From positions 1 to 64,000 of the forward strand of contig NZ_BOMZ01000041.1 of the NCBI RefSeq assembly GCF_016862455.1: a stretch of DNA of 64,000 nucleotides, read 5' to 3'. Below are positions 33,878 to 42,828 of the stretch, piece by piece; the stretch's first letter is position 1; each line of letters begins with the position of its first letter. A model generated the notes under the pieces. The model saw only the letters and a program-made list of their open reading frames with translations. It was not told the origin of the DNA and did not search any database. The stretch comes from Actinoplanes utahensis (GTDB lineage Bacteria; Actinomycetota; Actinomycetes; Mycobacteriales; Micromonosporaceae). Position numbers and translations under genes: made by a program.

Positions 33878-35908
33878 ATGACCAACCCCGTAGTCTCCGA
33901 GCTCATCGCCCGCTCGAACCGCCTCGGTGCGGATCCGAAGACCACCAACTACGCCGGCGGCAACACCTCCGCCAAGGGCGCCGGCACCGACCCGGTCACC
34001 GGTGACGCGGTCGACCTGGTGTGGGTGAAGGGTTCCGGCGGCGATCTCGGCACGCTCACCGAGAAGGGCCTGGCCGTGCTGCGCCTGGACCGGCTGCGCG
34101 CGCTGCCGGCTGTCTATCCGGGGCTGGACCGTGAGGACGAGATGGTCGCCGCCTTCGACTACTGCCTGCACGGCCGGGGTGGCGCGGCTCCCAGCATCGA
34201 CACCGCGATGCACGGCCTGGTCGACGCGCCGCACGTGGACCACCTGCACCCGGACGCGGGCATCGCGATCGCGACGGCCGCCGACGGCCCGGCCCTCACC
34301 AAGGAGATCTTCGGCGACCGGGTCCTCTGGGTCGACTGGCGCCGCCCGGGCTTCCAGCTGGGCCTCGACATCGCCGCCGTGTACAAGGCGAACCCGCAGG
34401 CGATCGGCGTGATCCTGGGTGGCCACGGCATCACCGCGTGGGGTGCGACAAGCGACGAGTGCGAGGCCAACTCCAACGAGATCATCGACACCGCCGCGGC
34501 GTACCTGGCGGAGCACGGCCGCAGCGCGCCTTTCGGTGCGACGGTGATTCGATCCCTGGCGGCAGACGTACGCCGTGAGCGTGCCGCTGCCCTCTTCCCG
34601 GTGATCCGCGGTCTCGTCTCGACCGACCGCCCGCAGGTCGGCCACTACGACGACAGCGATGTGGTCCTCGACTTCGCCAACAGCGAGCGCCTGGCCGAGC
34701 TGGCCGCGCTGGGCACGTCCTGCCCGGACCACTTCCTGCGGACCAAGGTCAAGCCGCTGGTCGTGGACACCGCCCCGGACGCCCCGCTGGACGAGGTGAT
34801 CGCCCGGCTGACGGAGCTGCACGAGGCGTACCGGGCGGACTACCGCGGCTACTACGAGCGGCACGCGACCGCGGACAGCCCGGCGATCCGCGGCGCCGAC
34901 CCGGCGATCGTGCTGGTCCCGGGGGTGGGCATGTTCTCGTTCGGGGCGAACAAGCAGACCGCCCGGGTCGCCGGCGAGTTCTACGTCAACGCGATCAACG
35001 TGATGCGCGGCGCCGAGTCGGTGTCCCGTTACGCCCCGATCGACGAGGCCGAGAAGTTCAAGATCGAGTATTGGGCGCTCGAGGAGGCGAAGCTGCAGCG
35101 GATGCCGAAGCCGAAGCCTCTGGCGACCCGGATCGCCCTGGTCACCGGCGCCGGTTCGGGCATCGGGCGGGCGATCGCGCTGCGCCTGGCCGCCGAGGGC
35201 GCCTGTGTCGTGGTCAGTGACCGGGACACCGAGGCGGCCGCGACCGTGGCCGCCGAGATCGGTGGGCCGGACGTCGCCGTGCCGGTGAGCCTCGACGTCA
35301 CCGACGAGGCGGGCGTCGCGCAGGCCGTACAGCAAGCGGTCCTGGCCTTCGGCGGGGTTGATCTGGTGGTCAACAACGCCGGCCTGTCGCTGTCGAAGTC
35401 GCTGCTGGACACCACCGCCCGCGACTGGGACCTGCAGCACGACGTGATGGCCAAGGGCTCGTTCCTGGTGTCGCGGGAGACCGCGCGGGTGCTGATCGCC
35501 CAGGGCATGGGCGGCGACATCATCTACATCTCCAGCAAGAACTCGATCTTCGCCGGGCCGAACAACGTCGCCTACGGCGCCGCCAAAGCCGATCAGGCCC
35601 ACCAGGTGCGCCTGCTCGCGGCAGAGCTCGGCCCGCACGGCATCCGGGTCAACGGCATCAACCCCGACGGCGTGGTACGAGGTTCCGGCATCTTCGCCGG
35701 AGGCTGGGGCGCCGACCGCGCGGCCGTTTACGGCGTGCCCGAGGAGAAGCTCGGCGAGTTCTACGCCCAGCGCACCCTGCTCAAGCGCGAGGTGCTGCCG
35801 GAGCACATCGCCAACGCGGTCTTCGCGATCACCGGCGGCGACCTGACCCACACGACCGGCCTGCACGTTCCCGTCGACGCGGGCGTCGCCGCGGCATTCC
35901 TCCGATGA
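33878..35908 (+). CDS. rhaEW: Bifunctional rhamnulose-1-phosphate aldolase / lactaldehyde dehydrogenase
   Basis: A 676-residue fusion. Residues about 1-400 form a class II aldolase domain with the zinc-binding HVDHLHPD region and a later GGHG. Residues about 415-676 form a short-chain dehydrogenase with GAGSGIGRAIA, NNAG and the catalytic YGAAK. The aldolase splits rhamnulose-1-phosphate into DHAP and L-lactaldehyde; the dehydrogenase oxidises lactaldehyde to L-lactate. The length and order match the YuxG/RhaEW type. ATG 33878 is preceded by GAAGAGAAG; an in-frame GTG at 33743 would add 45 repetitive residues. The stop overlaps the kinase start. Confidence 0.9.
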   Translation: MTNPVVSELIARSNRLGADPKTTNYAGGNTSAKGAGTDPVTGDAVDLVWVKGSGGDLGTLTEKGLAVLRLDRLRALPAVYPGLDREDEMVAAFDYCLHGRGGAAPSIDTAMHGLVDAPHVDHLHPDAGIAIATAADGPALTKEIFGDRVLWVDWRRPGFQLGLDIAAVYKANPQAIGVILGGHGITAWGATSDECEANSNEIIDTAAAYLAEHGRSAPFGATVIRSLAADVRRERAAALFPVIRGLVSTDRPQVGHYDDSDVVLDFANSERLAELAALGTSCPDHFLRTKVKPLVVDTAPDAPLDEVIARLTELHEAYRADYRGYYERHATADSPAIRGADPAIVLVPGVGMFSFGANKQTARVAGEFYVNAINVMRGAESVSRYAPIDEAEKFKIEYWALEEAKLQRMPKPKPLATRIALVTGAGSGIGRAIALRLAAEGACVVVSDRDTEAAATVAAEIGGPDVAVPVSLDVTDEAGVAQAVQQAVLAFGGVDLVVNNAGLSLSKSLLDTTARDWDLQHDVMAKGSFLVSRETARVLIAQGMGGDIIYISSKNSIFAGPNNVAYGAAKADQAHQVRLLAAELGPHGIRVNGINPDGVVRGSGIFAGGWGADRAAVYGVPEEKLGEFYAQRTLLKREVLPEHIANAVFAITGGDLTHTTGLHVPVDAGVAAAFLR

Positions 35909-37284
35909 GTGACGCGTTCGCCGCCGTCGATCTCGGCGCGTCGAGTGGGCGGGTCGTGGTCGGCCGGTTCCAGAACGGAAGACTGGACCTGCAGGTGGTG
36001 CACCGGTTCCCGAACGAGCCGGTGCGCGTCGGCGGCACCCTGCACTGGGACATCCTGGCGTTGTTCCGGGGCGTGGTCGAAGGCTTGCGCAAGGCCGGGC
36101 CGGTGCGCAGCATCGGCATCGACTCGTGGGCTGTCGACTACGGGCTGCTGGACTCCAGCGGGGCGCTGCTGGGCAACCCGGTGCACTACCGGGACTCGCG
36201 CACCGACGGGATCGCCGACCGGGTGCGGGACCTGTACGACGTGTGCGGGCTGCAGAGACTGCCGTTCAACACGGTGTACCAGCTGCTCGCCGCCGAACCG
36301 ACGCCCCAGTACGCGGCCGCGCACCGGCTCCTGATGATCCCCGACCTGCTCGCGTACTGGCTGACCGGTGAGATCGGCGCGGAGTACACCAACGCGTCGA
36401 CCACGGGACTGCTGGACGTACGTACCCGGGAATGGTCCTCGTCGTTGATCGTGGAATTGGGGTTGCGGGGCAGGCTGTTGCCGCCGGTGCGGCACCCGGG
36501 ATCGCTGATCGGGCACTACGAGGGCACGCCGGTGATCGCCGTCGGGTCGCACGACACGGCCAGCGCGGTCGTCGCCGTGCCCGCCGAGGGGGACGACTTC
36601 GCGTATATCTCCTGCGGCACCTGGTCCCTCGTCGGCCTGGAACTCGACCAGCCGGTGCTGAGCGCGGAGTCCCGGGCGGCGAACTTCACCAACGAGGGCG
36701 GCGTCGACGGCACCATCCGCTACCTGCGCAACGTCATGGGCCTGTGGCCGCTGCAGGAGTGCCTGCGCGAATGGGGCTCCCCGGACCTGCCGGAGCTGCT
36801 GCGGGCGGCCGCCGCCGAACCCGCCCTGGCCCACGTCGTCGACCTCGACGACCCGCTGTTCCTGCCGCCCGGCGACATGGCGGCGCGGCTGCGCAAGGCG
36901 GCGAACCTGCCGGCTGACGCCGGACGGGCGACGATCGTCAGATGCGTCCTGGACAGCCTGGCGCTCGCGCACCGGCGCGCGGTGCGCCAGGCCCAGGAGC
37001 TCTCCGGGCGTACGGCGACCGTCGTGCACCTGGTCGGCGGCGGCGCCCTCAACGAACTGTTGTGCCGGCTGACCGCCGACGCCTGCGGGCTGCCGGTGCT
37101 GGCCGGCCCGGTGGAGGCGACGGCCATCGGCAACCTGCTCGTCCAGGCCCGCGCCGCCGGAGTCGTCACCGGGGGACTGGATGCGATGCGGGCGCTGGTG
37201 CGCGAGACTCAGGCGATCGTGCGCTACGAGCCGGCCGGCTCGACCGGAGCCTGGGACGACGCCGCCGCACGAGCAGGGAGGTGA
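35905..37284 (+). CDS. rhaB: Rhamnulokinase
   Basis: A 459-residue FGGY-family sugar kinase. The N-terminal phosphate loop is FAAVDLGASSGRVVVG. The rhamnulokinase-like middle contains SIGIDSWAVDYGLLD and VHYRDSRTDG. The C-terminal ATP-binding part holds VHLVGGGALNELLCRLTAD. It phosphorylates L-rhamnulose to rhamnulose-1-phosphate, the substrate of the preceding gene. It starts inside the aldolase stop (ATGA) and ends three bases before lutA, so it is fully embedded in the operon. No rhamnose isomerase or transporter is present in the window. Confidence 0.92.
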   Translation: MSDAFAAVDLGASSGRVVVGRFQNGRLDLQVVHRFPNEPVRVGGTLHWDILALFRGVVEGLRKAGPVRSIGIDSWAVDYGLLDSSGALLGNPVHYRDSRTDGIADRVRDLYDVCGLQRLPFNTVYQLLAAEPTPQYAAAHRLLMIPDLLAYWLTGEIGAEYTNASTTGLLDVRTREWSSSLIVELGLRGRLLPPVRHPGSLIGHYEGTPVIAVGSHDTASAVVAVPAEGDDFAYISCGTWSLVGLELDQPVLSAESRAANFTNEGGVDGTIRYLRNVMGLWPLQECLREWGSPDLPELLRAAAAEPALAHVVDLDDPLFLPPGDMAARLRKAANLPADAGRATIVRCVLDSLALAHRRAVRQAQELSGRTATVVHLVGGGALNELLCRLTADACGLPVLAGPVEATAIGNLLVQARAAGVVTGGLDAMRALVRETQAIVRYEPAGSTGAWDDAAARAGR

Positions 37285-37287
37285 CCC

Positions 37288-38022
37288 GTGCGGATCGCGT
37301 TCTTCGCCACCTGCCTGGCCGACACCCTCTTCCCGGAGGCGGCCAAGGCCACGGTGCGGCTGCTGGAGCGGCTCGGCCACGAGGTGGTGTTCCCGCCTCA
37401 GCAGACCTGCTGCGGGCAGATGCACATCAACACCGGTTACCAGAAGGAGGCGTTACCGCTGATCAAGCGGTACGCGAAGACCTTCGATCCGTACGACGTG
37501 ATCGTGGTGCCGAGCGGCTCGTGCGCCGGGTCGATCCGGCATCAGCACGCCATGGTCGCCTCGGCCCACGGCGAGCCGGGGCCGGCGGCGCGCAGCGAGT
37601 CGGTGGCCGCGCGCACCTACGAGCTGTCCGAGCTGCTCATCGACGTTCTCCAGGTGGAGGATGTGGGGGCCTACTATCCGCACCGGGTCACCTACCATCC
37701 GACCTGTCACTCCTTGCGGATGACGCGGGTCGGTGACAAACCGCTGCGGCTGCTGCGGCAGGTCCGCGGCATCGACCTGGTCGAGTTGCCGGCCGCCGAG
37801 CAGTGCTGCGGGTTCGGTGGCACGTTCGCCATCAAGAACGCCGAGACGTCCACGGCGATGCTCGCCGACAAGATGACCAGCATCGTCTCCACCGGCGCCG
37901 ACGTGTGCACCGCCGGCGACACCTCGTGCCTGATGCACATCGGCGGCGGGCTGTCCCGGCTGCGGGCCGGCGTCCGCACCGTGCACCTCGCCGAGATCCT
38001 GGCCTCGACGGAGTACTCATGA
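37288..38022 (+). CDS. lutA: L-lactate utilisation protein LutA (Cys-rich, CCG domains)
   Basis: A 244-residue protein of the LutA/YkgE family, one of three subunits that oxidise L-lactate to pyruvate. It has two Cys-rich CCG motifs: QQTCCGQMH in the first half and EQCCGFGGTFAIK in the second. Both belong to the heterodisulfide-reductase-like iron-sulfur-binding module. GTG 37288 follows the rhaB stop by three bases. The stop overlaps lutB (ATGA). In this operon it uses the L-lactate produced from rhamnose. Confidence 0.92.
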   Translation: MRIAFFATCLADTLFPEAAKATVRLLERLGHEVVFPPQQTCCGQMHINTGYQKEALPLIKRYAKTFDPYDVIVVPSGSCAGSIRHQHAMVASAHGEPGPAARSESVAARTYELSELLIDVLQVEDVGAYYPHRVTYHPTCHSLRMTRVGDKPLRLLRQVRGIDLVELPAAEQCCGFGGTFAIKNAETSTAMLADKMTSIVSTGADVCTAGDTSCLMHIGGGLSRLRAGVRTVHLAEILASTEYS

Positions 38023-39455
38023 GCACCTTCCTCGGCATGCCGGTCACCGCCCCGCGCGGTGTCGGTCATCTGCGCGGCGACCAGTCGTTCCCGGACGCTG
38101 CCCGGGAGGCACTGGGAAACGCGCAACTCCGGCGGAACCTCCGGCACGCGACGACCACGATCCGCGGCAAGTCGGGCCGGGTGATCGCCGAACTGCCCGA
38201 CTGGCAGGAACTGCGTGACGCCGGCTCGGCGATCAAGGCGGACGCCATGGCCCGGCTGCCCGAGCTGCTGGAACAGCTCGAGACGCGGGTCGCCGAGGCG
38301 GGCGGCGTGGTGCACTGGGCGGCCGACGCCAACGAGGCCAACGCCATCGTCACCGATCTGGTGCGGCGGACCGGCTCGGACCGGGTCATCAAGGTCAAGT
38401 CGATGGCGACCCAGGAGATCGGGCTCAACGAGGCCCTGGAAGCCGCCGGGATCACCCCGGTCGAGACCGACCTGGCCGAACTGATCGTGCAGTTGGGCGA
38501 CGACAAACCCAGCCACATCCTGGTCCCGGCCATCCACCGGAACCGGTCCGAGATCCGGGAGATCTTCCTCAGGGCGATGCCGGGCGTGGACCCGGCGCTG
38601 ACCGACGATCCGCCGGTGCTGGCCGCCGCCGCCCGCCGGTACCTGCGGGAGACGTTCCTGTCGACGAAGGTCGCGGTCAGCGGCGCCAACTTCGCCATCG
38701 CCGACACCGGGACGCTCGGCGTCGTCGAGTCCGAGGGCAACGGGCGGATGTGCCTCACCCTGCCGGACACCCTGATCACCGTGATGGGCATCGAGAAGGT
38801 GCTGCCGACCTGGCAGGACCTGGAGGTGTTCCTGCAACTGCTGCCGCGGGCGTCCACCGGGGAGCGGATGAACCCGTACACCACCATGTGGACCGGGGTC
38901 ACCCCCGGCGACGGGCCGCAGAACTTCCATCTGGTGCTGCTCGACAACGGCCGCAGCGCGGTCCTGTCCGATCCGGCCGGGCGGTCGGCGCTGCACTGCA
39001 TCCGCTGCTCGGCGTGCCTCAACGTGTGCCCGGTGTACGAGCGGACCGGTGGGCACTCGTACGGCTCGGTCTATCCCGGGCCGATCGGCGCGGTCCTGTC
39101 GCCGCAGCTCACCGGGGTCGCCGACAACGCCTCCCTGCCGTACGCGTCGTCACTCTGCGGCGCCTGCTTCGACGCCTGCCCGGTGAAGATCGACATCCCG
39201 TCGATGCTGGTGCACCTGCGCAACAAGGTGCCGCACGGGCGGGCCGAGAGAGCGGCGATGGCCGCCGCCGCGTACACCATGGACCGCCCGAAGCTGTACG
39301 CGTCCGCGCAGCGCGCCGCCAAACTGGCCCGGATCCTCGGGCGCCGCGGACGTGGCCTGCCCCCGCCGCTGTCCGGCTGGACCGCCGGCCGGGACCTGCC
39401 CGAGTTCCCGAAACAGACCTTCCGCGATTGGTGGGCCCAGCGTGAGCAGCCGTGA
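38019..39455 (+). CDS. lutB: L-lactate utilisation iron-sulfur protein LutB
   Basis: A 478-residue subunit of the LutABC lactate oxidation complex. The large N-terminal part has the LUD-domain region with SGANFAIADTGTLG. Two ferredoxin-like clusters follow: CIRCSACLNVCPV and CGACFDACPV, each with the CxxCxxC...CP pattern for a 4Fe-4S centre. The length is typical. It overlaps lutA by four bases and lutC by 14, consistent with one transcript. Confidence 0.93.
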   Translation: MSTFLGMPVTAPRGVGHLRGDQSFPDAAREALGNAQLRRNLRHATTTIRGKSGRVIAELPDWQELRDAGSAIKADAMARLPELLEQLETRVAEAGGVVHWAADANEANAIVTDLVRRTGSDRVIKVKSMATQEIGLNEALEAAGITPVETDLAELIVQLGDDKPSHILVPAIHRNRSEIREIFLRAMPGVDPALTDDPPVLAAAARRYLRETFLSTKVAVSGANFAIADTGTLGVVESEGNGRMCLTLPDTLITVMGIEKVLPTWQDLEVFLQLLPRASTGERMNPYTTMWTGVTPGDGPQNFHLVLLDNGRSAVLSDPAGRSALHCIRCSACLNVCPVYERTGGHSYGSVYPGPIGAVLSPQLTGVADNASLPYASSLCGACFDACPVKIDIPSMLVHLRNKVPHGRAERAAMAAAAYTMDRPKLYASAQRAAKLARILGRRGRGLPPPLSGWTAGRDLPEFPKQTFRDWWAQREQP

Positions 39456-40038
39456 CCTGATCCTCGGCCGGGTACGGGCCGCGCTGCGCGACGCCCCGGT
39501 GGTTCCCGTGGCGCCGCGCGACTACCGGCCCGCCGGCACGAACCGGGCCGACCTGGACGTGCTGATCGACCGCCTCGTCGACTACAAGGCCGAGGTCTAC
39601 CGGGTGCCGTCGGCCGAGGTGGCGGCGACGGCGGCACGGCTGGCCGGGGACGGTGCGGTCCTCGTACCCCCCGGTCTGCCCGAGGAATGGCGCCCGGCGG
39701 GCGCCTACGCCGACGACCACCTGACAGCGGACCGCATCGCCGAGGCCGGCGCCGTCCTCACCGCCGCGGCCGTCGCCGTCGCCGAGACCGGCACCATCGT
39801 CCTGGACGCGTCGCCCGACCAGGGCCGGCGCGTCATCACCCTGCTCCCCGACGTGCACGTCTGCGTGCTGCGCCCGGCCCAGGTCGTCGCCTCGGTGCCG
39901 GACGCGATCGCCCGTCTCGACCCATGCCGCCCGCTGACCTGGATCAGCGGCCCCTCCGCCACCAGCGACATCGAACTGAACCGGGTCGAGGGCGTCCACG
40001 GCCCCCGCCACCTGCACGTTCTCATCCTGACCGACTGA
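39442..40038 (+). CDS. lutC: L-lactate utilisation protein LutC
   Basis: A 198-residue LUD-domain protein, the third subunit of LutABC. It shows the short N-terminal helix RDLILGRVRAALRD, the middle AVAVAETGTIVL and the ending ISGPSATSDIELNRVEGVHG, all typical of LutC/YkgG. GTG 39442 lies inside the end of lutB. The 3' end overlaps the convergent kinase gene by 17 bp, and no terminator hairpin is evident. Confidence 0.92.
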   Translation: MSSRDLILGRVRAALRDAPVVPVAPRDYRPAGTNRADLDVLIDRLVDYKAEVYRVPSAEVAATAARLAGDGAVLVPPGLPEEWRPAGAYADDHLTADRIAEAGAVLTAAAVAVAETGTIVLDASPDQGRRVITLLPDVHVCVLRPAQVVASVPDAIARLDPCRPLTWISGPSATSDIELNRVEGVHGPRHLHVLILTD

Positions 40039-42133
40039 GCTGGCGGGACAGGGCCTCCATCGTGCCGCTCACCTCGCCGGCGCGGTCGTGCAGGTCGCGC
40101 AGCACCTCCGGGGAGTCCTCCGGATGGTGCTGGGCGCGGTCCTCCAGGTCGGCGCAGAGGGCGGCGAACTGGTTCGCTCCCAAGGTGGCCGACGACGCTT
40201 TCAGGGCGTGCGCGAGACGGGCCAGGTTGCGGGTGTCACCGGTGGCGGCGGCCTCGTCCATGCGGTCCAGCAGGCCGGGCAGCCGGTCGGCGTAATTGTG
40301 CAGGATGTGGGCCAGCCGCCGCCGTTCGGCGGGTTCGGCGTCCGGGCCGGCGATCACGTCGACGCAGGCCCGGATGGTGGCCGGCTCGCTGTCGTCCGGG
40401 CCCGGCAGCGGGCCGAGACCGGCCAGGCGGACGTCGGCGTACGCGGCGGCGGTCGCCAGCACCACGTCCAGGTCGTCCGCGTCGACCGGCCGGGCCAGCA
40501 CCCCGTCCACTCCGGCGCGGGCGAAGTCCTCCAGCTCGTCGGCGTCCGAGCAGACCGCGATGATCCGCGGCGCGCCGTGCGACGGCGGGTCGGCCCGGAT
40601 CAGCCGGACCGCGGTGGGGCCGTCCAGCACGAGCAGGCCGGAACCCATCAGCAGCAGGTCGTAGCGGTCCCGCAGCGCCGCCTCGACCGCCGCCTCCCCG
40701 TCGGCGACGGTCAGCACCCGGTGGCCGCGCCGCTCCAGCATGCGCCGGGTCAGCCGCTGATCCACCGGATCGTCCTCGGCCACCAGGACCAGCAGCGCCT
40801 GCTTGCGGCCGTCCACCCGGCGTTGCAGGCGTCCCGGCTGGGCGGCCTCCTCGGCCCGCAGCGTGACGGTGACCGTGGTGCCGTGACCGGGCCGGCTCTC
40901 CGCGGTCACGGCGCCACCCATCGACCCGGCCAGCCGCCGGCACAGCAGCATCCCCGGATCACCGGGCCGGTCGACGGGCACGCCCAGGCCGGTGTCCCGG
41001 ACCGAGAACCGCACCTCCAGGCCGTCGTCGCGGGGCCGGGCCGACGCGCTGACCGTGACCGCGCCGTGGTCGGTGTGCGCCACCGCCTGCCGCAGGATCG
41101 CCGACAGGATCCGGCGGACCCGTTTCTCGTCGCCGCGGATCCGCTCCGGGCAGCCGGACGCCAGGTGCCCGGACAGGTGCAGGCCCTTCGTCTCGGCGGC
41201 GGCCGCGACCGGGTCCATCGCCCGGCGCATGCAGCCGCGCAGCGAGAACGGCCGCCGGTCCAGGGTCAGGCCACCCGCCTCGATCCGGGCCAGGTCGAGC
41301 AGGTCGTCGACGGCGGCGAGCAGCGCGGTGCCGCTCGCGTGCACGGTCTCGGTCAGCTCACGCTGCCGGTCGTCGAGCGGGGTGTCCCGCAGCAATGCCG
41401 TCATGCCGGTGACGGCGGTCATCGGGGTGCGGATCTCCTGGCTCATCGCTCCCAGGAAGGCCGCCCCGGCGGCGGTGGCGGCGTCCGCGTTGTTCCGGGC
41501 GGTGGCGGTGGTGGCCATCGACTCGTTCAGCACGGTGGCGACGTCGGCGAGTTCGCGCGGGGAGCGTACCGCCGCGGGGGTGGTCCAATCGCCGCGCCGG
41601 ACCCGCCGGACGGCGGCCGAGATCTCGCGGGACGCCGCGCTGAAACGGCGTTCCAGCAGTCGGCCGCCGGCCAGCATCAGCAGCAGCGCCACCACGGACA
41701 CCCAGACGATCAGCCACCGGCTGGTCCGGGCGGTGGCGCCCGCCTCGCCGAGCCGCCGGTCCAGCACGGTCTCCTCGTGCCGCCGCATCCCCTCGGCCGC
41801 GGCCCGCAGTTCGGTGACCCCGGCGGACGGGTCGAGCCGGTCCAGGTAGTCCCGGTGCACCGGATCCGATCCGGTCAGCCGCGCGGCCTCGGCGGTCTTG
41901 TGCCGAAGCGTGCCGGCATCGACCGGTTCCGTCCCGAGGACCGCCTGCACCTCGCCGATCCGGGACAGCGTCACAGCCGACTCGCGCAGCGTCGCCTGCC
42001 GGGCCAGGGTCTCGTGGTTGCGCACGTGAGCGATCGCCCCGACCGTGGCGACGGCCACCAGCGCGCCGGCCACGCCCGCCCTGAGCAGGCCCCCCACGGT
42101 CCAGATCCGGTCACCGAGTCGCGGCACGCCCAT
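40022..42133 (-). CDS. Degenerate hybrid histidine kinase (pseudokinase) with Hpt domain
   Basis: A 703-residue membrane protein laid out like a BarA-type hybrid kinase: two membrane segments (about 13-36, 139-160), HAMP-like linker, DHp, HATPase, receiver and Hpt. Key residues are changed. The H-box reads MSQEIRTP with Gln232 for the phospho-His. The N-box Asn is Gln349 (LRQAVAH). The receiver reads LLLMGSGLLVLDG with Gly497 for the phospho-Asp, and Arg548 replaces the conserved Lys. The HATPase DTGLG (380-384) and the Hpt His642 (LAHALKASSATLGA) remain. It cannot autophosphorylate in the usual way; it may be a scaffold, or Hpt may relay for another kinase. It is divergent from the regulator at 42163 across 29 bp. 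Confidence 0.85.
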   Translation of the reverse strand: MGVPRLGDRIWTVGGLLRAGVAGALVAVATVGAIAHVRNHETLARQATLRESAVTLSRIGEVQAVLGTEPVDAGTLRHKTAEAARLTGSDPVHRDYLDRLDPSAGVTELRAAAEGMRRHEETVLDRRLGEAGATARTSRWLIVWVSVVALLLMLAGGRLLERRFSAASREISAAVRRVRRGDWTTPAAVRSPRELADVATVLNESMATTATARNNADAATAAGAAFLGAMSQEIRTPMTAVTGMTALLRDTPLDDRQRELTETVHASGTALLAAVDDLLDLARIEAGGLTLDRRPFSLRGCMRRAMDPVAAAAETKGLHLSGHLASGCPERIRGDEKRVRRILSAILRQAVAHTDHGAVTVSASARPRDDGLEVRFSVRDTGLGVPVDRPGDPGMLLCRRLAGSMGGAVTAESRPGHGTTVTVTLRAEEAAQPGRLQRRVDGRKQALLVLVAEDDPVDQRLTRRMLERRGHRVLTVADGEAAVEAALRDRYDLLLMGSGLLVLDGPTAVRLIRADPPSHGAPRIIAVCSDADELEDFARAGVDGVLARPVDADDLDVVLATAAAYADVRLAGLGPLPGPDDSEPATIRACVDVIAGPDAEPAERRRLAHILHNYADRLPGLLDRMDEAAATGDTRNLARLAHALKASSATLGANQFAALCADLEDRAQHHPEDSPEVLRDLHDRAGEVSGTMEALSRQLSRSG

Positions 42134-42150
42134 TACTGTATGGATTGATC

Positions 42151-42157
42151 AAGGAGG
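42151..42157 (+). promoter_or_regulatory. Strong ribosome binding site AAGGAGG fixing a GTG start
   Basis: AAGGAGG lies five bases before GTG 42163, a near-perfect match to the 16S anti-Shine-Dalgarno. It shows that the receiver gene starts at 42163 and not at the in-frame TTG 42145, which lies upstream of it. Confidence 0.85.
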
Positions 42158-42162
42158 TCGGG

Positions 42163-42603
42163 GTGGCTTCGGTACTAGCGGTCGACGATGATCCGACCCT
42201 GCTGCGCATCGTCGAGACGGTGCTCAAGCCGGCCGGTTTCGACGTCACGTCCCGCAACACCGGGCAAGCCGCGCTGCGGGCCGCCGCCGCCCGACCGCCG
42301 GACTGCGTCGTGCTGTCGGCCTCCCTCGACCCGGCCGGGCACGACCTGGACGCGGCAGCCGTCTGCGGCGCCCTGCGTGCCGACCCGGCCACCGCGGGCG
42401 TGCCGGTCCTGCTGCTCACCGCCCGCGGATCCTGGCTGGACGCGGCGGCGGCGTTCGACGTCGGCGCCGACGACTACCTGCCGAAACCGTTCGCCGCCCA
42501 GGACCTGCTGAGCCGTGTCCAGGACCTGACCGCGATCGGCGAGGCGCCGGTCTCAGTGCCGGTCTCAATGCCGGGCGCCGTCGGCGCCCAGCAGCTCCCG
42601 TAA
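42163..42603 (+). CDS. Single-domain receiver lacking the phospho-Asp
   Basis: A 146-residue receiver-only protein. The acidic pocket (AVDDDP, Asp8-Asp10), Thr86 (LLLTA) and Lys108 (YLPKPF) are all present. The phosphoacceptor position reads CVVLSASLDPAG, with Ser52 where Asp is expected. It ends in a short Pro/Val tail without an output domain. Unmodified receivers of this sort act as phosphorylation-independent regulators in known cases. The divergent neighbour is a hybrid kinase that is also missing its phosphoacceptors. Its 3' end overlaps the opposite-strand sigma-like remnant. Confidence 0.82.
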   Translation: MASVLAVDDDPTLLRIVETVLKPAGFDVTSRNTGQAALRAAAARPPDCVVLSASLDPAGHDLDAAAVCGALRADPATAGVPVLLLTARGSWLDAAAAFDVGADDYLPKPFAAQDLLSRVQDLTAIGEAPVSVPVSMPGAVGAQQLP

Positions 42604-42699
42604 CCGTGCCAGCGCCCGCATGCTGCGCATCTTCACCACCGAGGTGGAGACGCCGAGGATCTCGGCGACCGTCTCCACGCTGTGGCCAGGGTCGCCGTC
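42565..42699 (-). pseudogene. Sigma-70 region 4 fragment
   Basis: A short reverse frame encodes HSVETVAEILGVSTSVVKMR followed by RALARLRELLG, the helix-turn-helix of ECF sigma factor region 4 (SVEEIAxxLGVxxxTVKxR). Region 2 is absent: the frame is open for only about 50 further residues upstream, to 42849, and these do not resemble a sigma factor. It is best read as the tail of a decayed sigma gene. It overlaps the receiver gene end by 39 bp. It could still be expressed as a small HTH protein. Confidence 0.5.
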
Positions 42700-42828
42700 G
42701 CGTTCCGCCCGGTCCCGGCGCCACAGGCTCACCGCCGGGTCTCTGCATGACCGCCGGACCATCGGATCGGTCACGCGGAATCCGGAATCCGGCGAATCCG
42801 CCAGCGCAAACCGTGACAATCTACGATC

